The notes under the pieces were generated by a model, which saw only the letters and a program-made list of their open reading frames with translations, had not been told where the DNA came from and did no database searches. Below are positions 60,401-64,000 of a stretch of DNA of 64,000 nucleotides, one piece after another (within the stretch, counting starts at the first letter, position 1; each line of letters starts with the position of its first letter). Origin of the DNA: Agapetus fuscipes (taxonomy: Eukaryota; Arthropoda; Insecta; Trichoptera; Glossosomatidae); assembly GCA_951799405.1 (NCBI GenBank), contig OX637359.1, forward strand, positions 6,382,201 through 6,446,200. The letters run 5' to 3'. Both the position numbers and the translations under genes were made by a program.

Positions 60401-63400
60401 ATTTTTTAAAAATCATACCTTCAAATCTCTTAAACTAGTAGACAATACTAAAGAAATCAAAGTTTTTTCTCACTGGATAAAGTCGAGGTGCACGGGAATG
60501 GTGTGTCCCTGCCTGTCCTTGATGGCCTTGAGCAGGCCTGCGCGGGAGAAGGCTGCTCCCCCACCACTGCTGCTGCCCCTGCCACTACGCACACTGAACT
60601 CCCCGCCCCGGCTCACAGACAGCACCTCGGCGGGCTTGAAGGCCGAGTTCAAGGTCACCACGCCATCGTAGTTCAGCACACGCACCGAGGAGAAGGTTGT
60701 GGACCTGAAATAGATTGAGAGTTGAGTCAAAATTCGCTGACAGCAGCTGTATAATTTTTTTATAAAGGCAAATCTCAACTTGATTATTCAACCTACCATT
60801 TGAACGCTTACGCTGCTCGGGCGTATGTTTGGATAAATTTTGGTGTGTACAAACAAAGGTGTATTTCAACAATGTGTCATAGCAATTTTTGTAATATTAT
60901 TGGATTTATTTTTGAAAATTGATTTTGAAAGGTGGTTATATATACAAGTGGCTTATGTGCCCTGGGCTCTTTCATTTCTTTTACCTAAACTAAAAGCAAG
61001 AATAAAAGGAGAATGAAAAACCAACCAAGCTGCAGCATCCAAAGCAAAAATAGTTTTATTGTAGCATAAGAAGTGTTAATGAAATGAATAATCACTCATA
61101 AATGGAGCTCTCTTCCACCGCGGTGACCACATATGAGGAGAGGCCCAGGCCGGGCACACTGGCCACAAAGTTGAGCAGGAACTTGGAGTGTGAGACCGTG
61201 GCTTCGGATATGAACACAGGGCTTATCTGGCAGTTCACCGGCACACCATCTGTGTCCACAACCTGGAAACAATGTTGATTAATGATTAGGAAAACAGAGA
61301 TGAGCTTCTATGGCCCTTATGAGCCCATCCAGTGAGAGATAACGATGGTTGATGTTGTCGGTACAATAAAGAGCACTACGACATCTACAGAGAGCCTGAA
61401 GTGATCAGTAACATTTAAGATCAGTTCCAGTTTTAGTTTCAGTTTAGTAAGACAAAAGGTTTATTCTAATTCATAGCTATTTTTGGTTATTTTTTATTCA
61501 TAGTTATATTTTATGTTTTCGATAGATAGATATGTAAGGATGATTTATTTGGTGAGCACTGTTATTGTGTGAATCCCACCTCGAGATCCCTCTGTAAGAT
61601 TGGTCGTCGCTATAGAAAGCGCCAAGTACTCAAGCAAGACCCAGTCTATGGTAAAGACACATGAATTTTTAAACCAGCGAAGAGCATAATTTACAAATTA
61701 AATGCTATTTTATTTTGTTCCACATAGAATCGAACCTATGGCCTTCTGACTAAGAGCCTGTAGCTTTATCCACTGGAGTACGGGTAATGTGAGTTTTCAA
61801 CTGCAATAATACCTATTATATGAAATATCATTAATTGATGAGGTACAAATTGTTTTTGATTATTGATTTTTAATATGAAATACTTCAAATTAAATATGTG
61901 CTTACAGTAATATATGGTGTAGACACATGTAGAGAGACGACTTCTTCTCGGGTGAAAGGGAGAGAATTAAAGAAAACAACTTTGCGGGAAGGGGCCTGGA
62001 AAACAAAATAAATGTTATTAAACAAACTGGATATTAACATTTAAAATGGGAGAAAAAATGTGATGACACTTGACCAGTAGTACTGAATTTGACAACCTTG
62101 GTTCTGGCACTGTCATCAATACAAAGTTATTTGACACTGACAGCTCATTTGGAGGTTATAATGCCCGCTTTCCACTGCGAGCGGGAAATAGCTGAGCGGG
62201 AGCGGGAAATAGCTGAGCGGAGCGTAGTGAAATAGTTTTGGCCTTCCATTGCGAAAGAGTTTTAAAAAATAATGGTATTTGCCTTCCACAGCTAACGAGC
62301 TCGGCGGAGTGAGCTAGGCGAGAAATGAGATGAGTCAGATGAAAGAGTTGTTTGCCTTCCATCTACAGCTGGCTTAGCGGAGCCAACTAGTGTGTGACAG
62401 CTCGTTGCAGCCTACGCCCAGATGTGGCCCAGATCAAACGTTTTAATTATTAGTAAAAAAAGTTTTTTTTTTTGTTTCGAAAAATAAAAAGTAATATATT
62501 ATTTTGCTTTAATACATAAAAAGTAGATGTTTGAAATAAAACATACATTTTAATATTTTCAAATTTATAAAATAATGTATGATGTGCAGTGTGTGACAGC
62601 TCGTTGCAGCCTACGCCCAGATCAAACGTTTCAATTATTAATAAAAGATTTTTTTTTTGTTTCGAAACATAAAAAGTAATGTATTATTTTGCTTTAAACA
62701 TAAAATGTAGATGTTTGAAATAAAACATACATTTTAATATTTTCAAATTAATAAAATAATGTATGATGTGTTTTTGTAAATCATGTATGATGTGTTTTAT
62801 CGCTGTCACGCAACTACGCGGGTTGGCGCGGGGGGCACGGGGGAGCGAAGTCAGTTGAAAACTAGCGGCCGAGACCATGACACAGCGGAGTCATTTTTAC
62901 TCGCTCAGCCTGCTCCGCTCACTCCGCTGTCGGTGGAAGCACTTCTATGAAATTTACTGTTGCTAGTCGAGCGGAGTCCGTACGGAGTCCACTGGAAACT
63001 CGCTCAACTCTGCGACCACTTTCGTAACTCTTTGTACTCGCTCAGTCCGCTCCGCTGACTCGCTGTCGGTGGAAGCACTTCTATGAAATTTACTGTTGCT
63101 AGTCGAGCGGAGTCCGTACGGAGTCAGCTCCGCTCGCAGTGGAAAGCGGGCATAAAGATTTTTAGGTCGTTAGTTTTTTTAATGGAAAATAAGATAGTTA
63201 ATTAACCAGCCAGTGTGCCAGTGATTTTTAGCCATTATCCAGCTATTGAACTCTAGGTTTTGATTTTAAATATCTCCAAAGATACAAAACTTATCTCCTA
63301 CGTACCTATTTTTGCACTGTCTCATAATGTTATGATTATGGAAATAAAGATTGTATACACATATAATAGTATCATCATCAATCACCTTGACAGATAGGTA

Positions 63401-63981
63401 CATATATGTTAGGGAGCAGTGACCTTTGTAATGTAAACAAAACCCTTTCTTTGCTGTGCGTTTGTGAGGCATGTCATCTTTTTTAAATTTGTAATTTTTA
63501 AGGTCAACTACAAATATTGTTTTTAAATATTCACAAACCAAAATGAATGCTTAGAGTTTATTTATTAGTGAATACTAAAAATGAAAAAAAAATCGGGATA
63601 AGTACATAGAGCGCGGATCCGCGTTCCGGCACTCAAGATGTTAAAAGAAATTAAACCTAGTAATTTTCTACAAAACTGCGTAAAATAGTTGTCTTACCTC
63701 TGGCCCGACAGTGATGGTGAGTTTCTCAGGCAAGGAGCTGTGCCCCCGCCTCATGTCATCCACCTCAAAGTACACCTGGTCACGGGCAGCGCGGAAATAC
63801 TAAACAATACATTGTAATTGTTAAGACACATGCCATTTATGTGATTTTATTTATTCTCAATATTAAACAAACTAAGCATTACAAAGAACTAGATGTGGTG
63901 GAGTTTACCTCAGGCTGGACCAGCAGATGGTAGGCGCACTGCTGTATCACATACTGGCTATTGGATATGGCCTGGAGTAAT
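48310..63981 (-). CDS. MAN2A1: Alpha-mannosidase II-type glycoside hydrolase (GH38), C-terminal half, 13 exons
   Basis: Trims mannose from N-glycans in the Golgi lumen. CDS = complement(join(48310-48459, 49281-49394, 51279-51393, 51994-52109, 52405-52530, 52926-53078, 53189-53344, 59450-59612, 60474-60704, 61096-61262, 61906-61995, 63698-63799, 63909-63981)): 584 codons plus TAG after one split base, all GT-AG, phases closing exactly. The run [56 protein letters not shown] and [12 protein letters not shown] is typical of Golgi alpha-mannosidase II rather than lysosomal alpha-mannosidase. Membrane anchor and catalytic aspartates lie beyond the right edge. Whether it is the alpha-Man-IIa or -IIb type paralogue cannot be decided here. 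Confidence 0.93.
48515..48664 (-). repeat. SINE B, 5'-truncated
   Basis: Reverse copy, GATGATTTATTCGGTGAGCA to ATGGATCTTTGGTAACC; headless. Confidence 0.7.
49281..49394 (-). CDS. MAN2A1: GH38 mannosidase exon 12 in window
   Basis: 38 codons, [20 protein letters not shown] through [10 protein letters not shown]; the IVLHR segment matches the LILHR-like strand of mannosidase II C-termini. Confidence 0.87.
49696..50369 (+). mobile_element. PIF/Harbinger-like element, 674 bp
   Basis: Inverted ends of about 46 bp with two mismatches, GGGCCCTACCTCACCGGGAT onward, flanked by TAA at 49693-49695 and 50370-50372. The terminal GGGCC and TAA duplication fit this superfamily. Contains a MADF-like coding remnant but no nuclease gene. 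Confidence 0.85.
49951..50139 (+). pseudogene. MADF-like domain remnant inside the TIR element
   Basis: [20 protein letters not shown] then [17 protein letters not shown]: the pattern FIxxIxxxxCLWD...YxDRxxKxxxWxxI is typical of MADF domains. PIF/Harbinger elements often encode such a DNA-binding partner beside the transposase. Only the first half of the domain is present. Confidence 0.6.
50857..51121 (-). repeat. Family A repeat
   Basis: Reverse copy with TAAATC tail units and a diverged middle. Confidence 0.8.
51279..51393 (-). CDS. MAN2A1: GH38 mannosidase exon 11 in window
   Basis: Completes R, then [20 protein letters not shown] through [10 protein letters not shown], donor GTAAAC. Low conservation, but exact phase closure on both sides. 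Confidence 0.8.
51457..51542 (+). repeat. Family A repeat, 3' fragment
   Basis: 5'-truncated forward copy ending in three GATTATA units, as expected of reverse-transcribed insertions. Confidence 0.8.
51543..51993. other. Mannosidase intron, unassigned
   Basis: GC-richer patch 51780-51960 without coding signal. Confidence 0.4.
51994..52109 (-). CDS. MAN2A1: GH38 mannosidase exon 10 in window
   Basis: [20 protein letters not shown] through FYSGDGGPE plus AG, donor GTGAGC. Equivalent to the variable stretch after the DDNRG motif in mannosidase II. Confidence 0.88.
52165..52260 (+). repeat. Dispersed repeat fragment
   Basis: TAACTTTGACCCTGGTTCAG and flanks recur, diverged, at 19645-19675 and 24600-24635. 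Confidence 0.4.
52405..52530 (-). CDS. MAN2A1: GH38 mannosidase exon 9 in window
   Basis: 42 codons, [20 protein letters not shown] through [12 protein letters not shown]; the DRRLxQDDNRG motif is highly conserved in GH38. Confidence 0.95.
52690..52880 (+). repeat. LINE 3' coding fragment
   Basis: [20 protein letters not shown] resembles the final residues of RTE-like LINE proteins and the 15480-15560 remnant. Confidence 0.4.
52926..53078 (-). CDS. MAN2A1: GH38 mannosidase exon 8 in window
   Basis: 51 codons, [20 protein letters not shown] through [15 protein letters not shown]. The first ATG is internal to the protein, not a start. Confidence 0.95.
53189..53344 (-). CDS. MAN2A1: GH38 mannosidase exon 7 in window
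   Basis: 52 codons, [20 protein letters not shown] through [14 protein letters not shown]. The FYTDLNG motif is diagnostic of the Golgi mannosidase II subgroup. Confidence 0.95.
53637..53855 (+). repeat. Family A repeat
   Basis: Forward copy lacking the simple-repeat tail; in the 6.1-kb region just upstream of exon 53189-53344 on the gene strand. Confidence 0.8.
53856..54639. other. Mannosidase intron, AT-rich, no feature
   Basis: Homopolymer-rich; no repeat or exon recognised. Confidence 0.45.
54640..55960 (+). repeat. Higher-order minisatellite on a 15-bp subunit
   Basis: Subunits follow the pattern ACGACANTTCGGTCA with variants such as AGACAAATCGGTCAA. They are arranged in longer units that repeat every 77, 92, 104, 107 or 119 bp; 92 is commonest. 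Because 15 is a multiple of 3, frames stay open on both strands, yielding artefactual reading frames of five-residue repeats. Lies inside a mannosidase intron. Confidence 0.9.
55970..56340 (+). repeat. SINE B interrupted by a SINE B 3' piece
   Basis: The head is split at ATTGTG (56017-56022 and 56098-56103) by about 75 bp of another copy's 3' end plus ATT units, then continues GGTTCGAATTCCAGCGGAGC. Confidence 0.7.
56270..56568 (+). repeat. Duplicated block, copy 1
   Basis: Almost identical to 58270-58561. Contains the SINE B 3' end, a unique stretch (AATAACGAATCGTGAAAATA) and a CGAAATTTCGTGTGAACG stretch resembling inverted minisatellite words. Confidence 0.85.
56475..56876 (+). repeat. Dimeric SINE B-C, B part truncated
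   Basis: B body from ACCGGTCACCAAAGGTCC, then the C head GTCGATAGCTCAATTGG and B box GGTTCGATCTC, and the C body to GTGTAGCTTAGTTGCG. Confidence 0.8.
56877..56955 (-). repeat. SINE B head fragment
   Basis: Reversed head GCTCCGCCGGGAATTGAAC to ACTAAGGACCGATC. Confidence 0.65.
57201..57773 (-). repeat. Family A repeat split by SINE B
   Basis: 57201-57322 and 57613-57773 form one diverged reverse copy. Confidence 0.65.
57323..57612 (-). repeat. SINE B, full length, nested
   Basis: Reverse copy from GGATGATTTATTCGGTGAGC to the head ACTAGACTGCGGGCCGGTC. Confidence 0.8.
58059..58350 (+). repeat. SINE B, full length
   Basis: ACCGGTTTGTAGTTCAGTAG head with GGTACGATTCCCGGTGGAGC, complete body and 3' end; followed by duplicated block copy 2. 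Confidence 0.85.
58270..58561 (+). repeat. Duplicated block, copy 2
   Basis: Second copy of 56270-56568, about 2.0 kb away, ending at GGCGCTTTGTA. Confidence 0.85.
58896..58936 (+). repeat. Family A repeat, 3' end only
   Basis: ATATATCTTTGCAGCTTAGA with GATTA units. Confidence 0.6.
59450..59612 (-). CDS. MAN2A1: GH38 mannosidase exon 6 in window
   Basis: Completes Q, then [40 protein letters not shown], donor GTGAGC. Followed by a 6.1-kb intron with the minisatellite and several SINEs. Confidence 0.93.
59686..60352 (-). repeat. Dimeric SINE B-C interrupted by a hAT MITE
   Basis: Reading on the minus strand: headless B part, B body, C head (60175-60110 with CTCAATTGGTAGAATGCTTG), C body, and the C 3' end split by the MITE at CTACACAT. 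Confidence 0.8.
59705..59931. mobile_element. hAT MITE, 227 bp
   Basis: Inverted ends of about 55 bp beginning CAGTGGTGAAGGGTGCCATA, with a perfect 8-bp duplication CTACACAT at 59697-59704 and 59932-59939. Confidence 0.92.
60474..60704 (-). CDS. MAN2A1: GH38 mannosidase exon 5 in window
   Basis: Completes E, then [19 protein letters not shown] through IPVHLDFI plus CA. Contains a low-complexity loop [16 protein letters not shown] that I do not associate with the family core. Confidence 0.9.
61096..61262 (-). CDS. MAN2A1: GH38 mannosidase exon 4 in window
   Basis: [20 protein letters not shown] through [19 protein letters not shown] plus GA; ends phase 2. Confidence 0.92.
61533..61797 (-). 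repeat. SINE B, diverged
   Basis: Reverse copy from AGGATGATTTATTTGGTGAG to TCCACTGGAGTACGGGT. Confidence 0.7.
61906..61995 (-). CDS. MAN2A1: GH38 mannosidase exon 3 in window
   Basis: 30 codons, [20 protein letters not shown] through STPYIT. The VVFFNSLPF segment opens the beta-rich domain. Intron before it contains the 991-bp TIR element. Confidence 0.92.
62162..63152. mobile_element. TIR element, 991 bp, PIF/Harbinger-like, copy 2
   Basis: Same ends and internal duplications as 12112-13080, with TAA at 62159-62161 and 63153-63155. The two copies are closely similar, which suggests recent spread. Confidence 0.85.
63156..63697. other. Mannosidase intron, unassigned
   Basis: AT-rich; no exon or recognised repeat. 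Confidence 0.45.
63698..63799 (-). CDS. MAN2A1: GH38 mannosidase exon 2 in window
   Basis: 34 codons, [20 protein letters not shown] through [10 protein letters not shown]. Acceptor GTTTAG, donor GTAAG. Confidence 0.88.
63909..63981 (-). CDS. MAN2A1: GH38 mannosidase exon 1 in window
   Basis: Minus-strand acceptor CTGTTTCAG; one split base, then [20 protein letters not shown] and VQPE, donor GTAAAC. Central helical region following the catalytic domain. Confidence 0.85.
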
Positions 63982-64000
63982 CTGAAACAGTAAAACATAG

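Noticed and set aside
48310..63981. Lysosomal alpha-mannosidase (MAN2B1) as the identity
   Set aside because: FYTDLNG, KLPLQAN and [11 protein letters not shown] with the PMEIS ending fit the Golgi mannosidase II group better.

Overview
Eukaryotic, insect-type genomic DNA, most likely from a moth or butterfly (the order is my inference). It is AT-rich, has long introns with GT-AG splice sites, and most non-exonic sequence is interspersed repeats. No prokaryotic operon, CRISPR array or intact tRNA/rRNA gene is visible. Two conserved host genes can be assembled exon by exon. They point toward each other across about 20 kb without a convincing gene.

Left half, + strand, 9834-28505: AMP deaminase (AMPD2 type). 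Fourteen exons join in a single frame (675 residues in the window plus a stop). They carry the metal-binding HxH motif, the HCGEAG motif and the SLSTDDP signature. The 5' exons lie upstream of the window or were not recognised. Right half, - strand, 63981-48310: the C-terminal half of a Golgi alpha-mannosidase II-type enzyme (GH38). Thirteen exons join in a single frame (584 residues plus a stop). The N-terminal catalytic exons lie beyond the right edge. The first enzyme acts in purine nucleotide metabolism and the second in N-glycan trimming; nothing suggests they work together.

Everything else is a dense and often nested mobile-element landscape. (1) Family A is a repeat of about 250 bp with a simple-repeat tail, about 33 copies in both orientations. 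(2) Two tRNA-derived SINE families (B and C) and a B-C dimeric form. (3) TIR elements with 3-bp TAA/TTA target duplications (PIF/Harbinger-like): a 969/991-bp pair with one copy inside each host gene, and a 674-bp element carrying a MADF-like coding remnant. (4) hAT elements with perfect 8-bp duplications at 15920-18496, 17500-17931 and 59705-59931. (5) A DDE-type transposase pseudogene at 31661-34207 inside a TTTGGTC minisatellite. (6) LINE reverse-transcriptase remnants, one with a 14-bp target duplication. (7) A Penelope-like remnant, and a nearby palindrome with a hammerhead-ribozyme-like core. (8) A minisatellite of about 1.3 kb built on a 15-bp subunit (54640-55960).

The most unusual observations are the hammerhead-like palindrome at 44385-44550, the three-layer nest at 49590-50768, the dimeric SINE, the 15-bp higher-order minisatellite with related words in a nearby duplicated block, and a partial copy of an AMP deaminase exon inside the following intron. 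All repeat family letters are local labels; no database was consulted.
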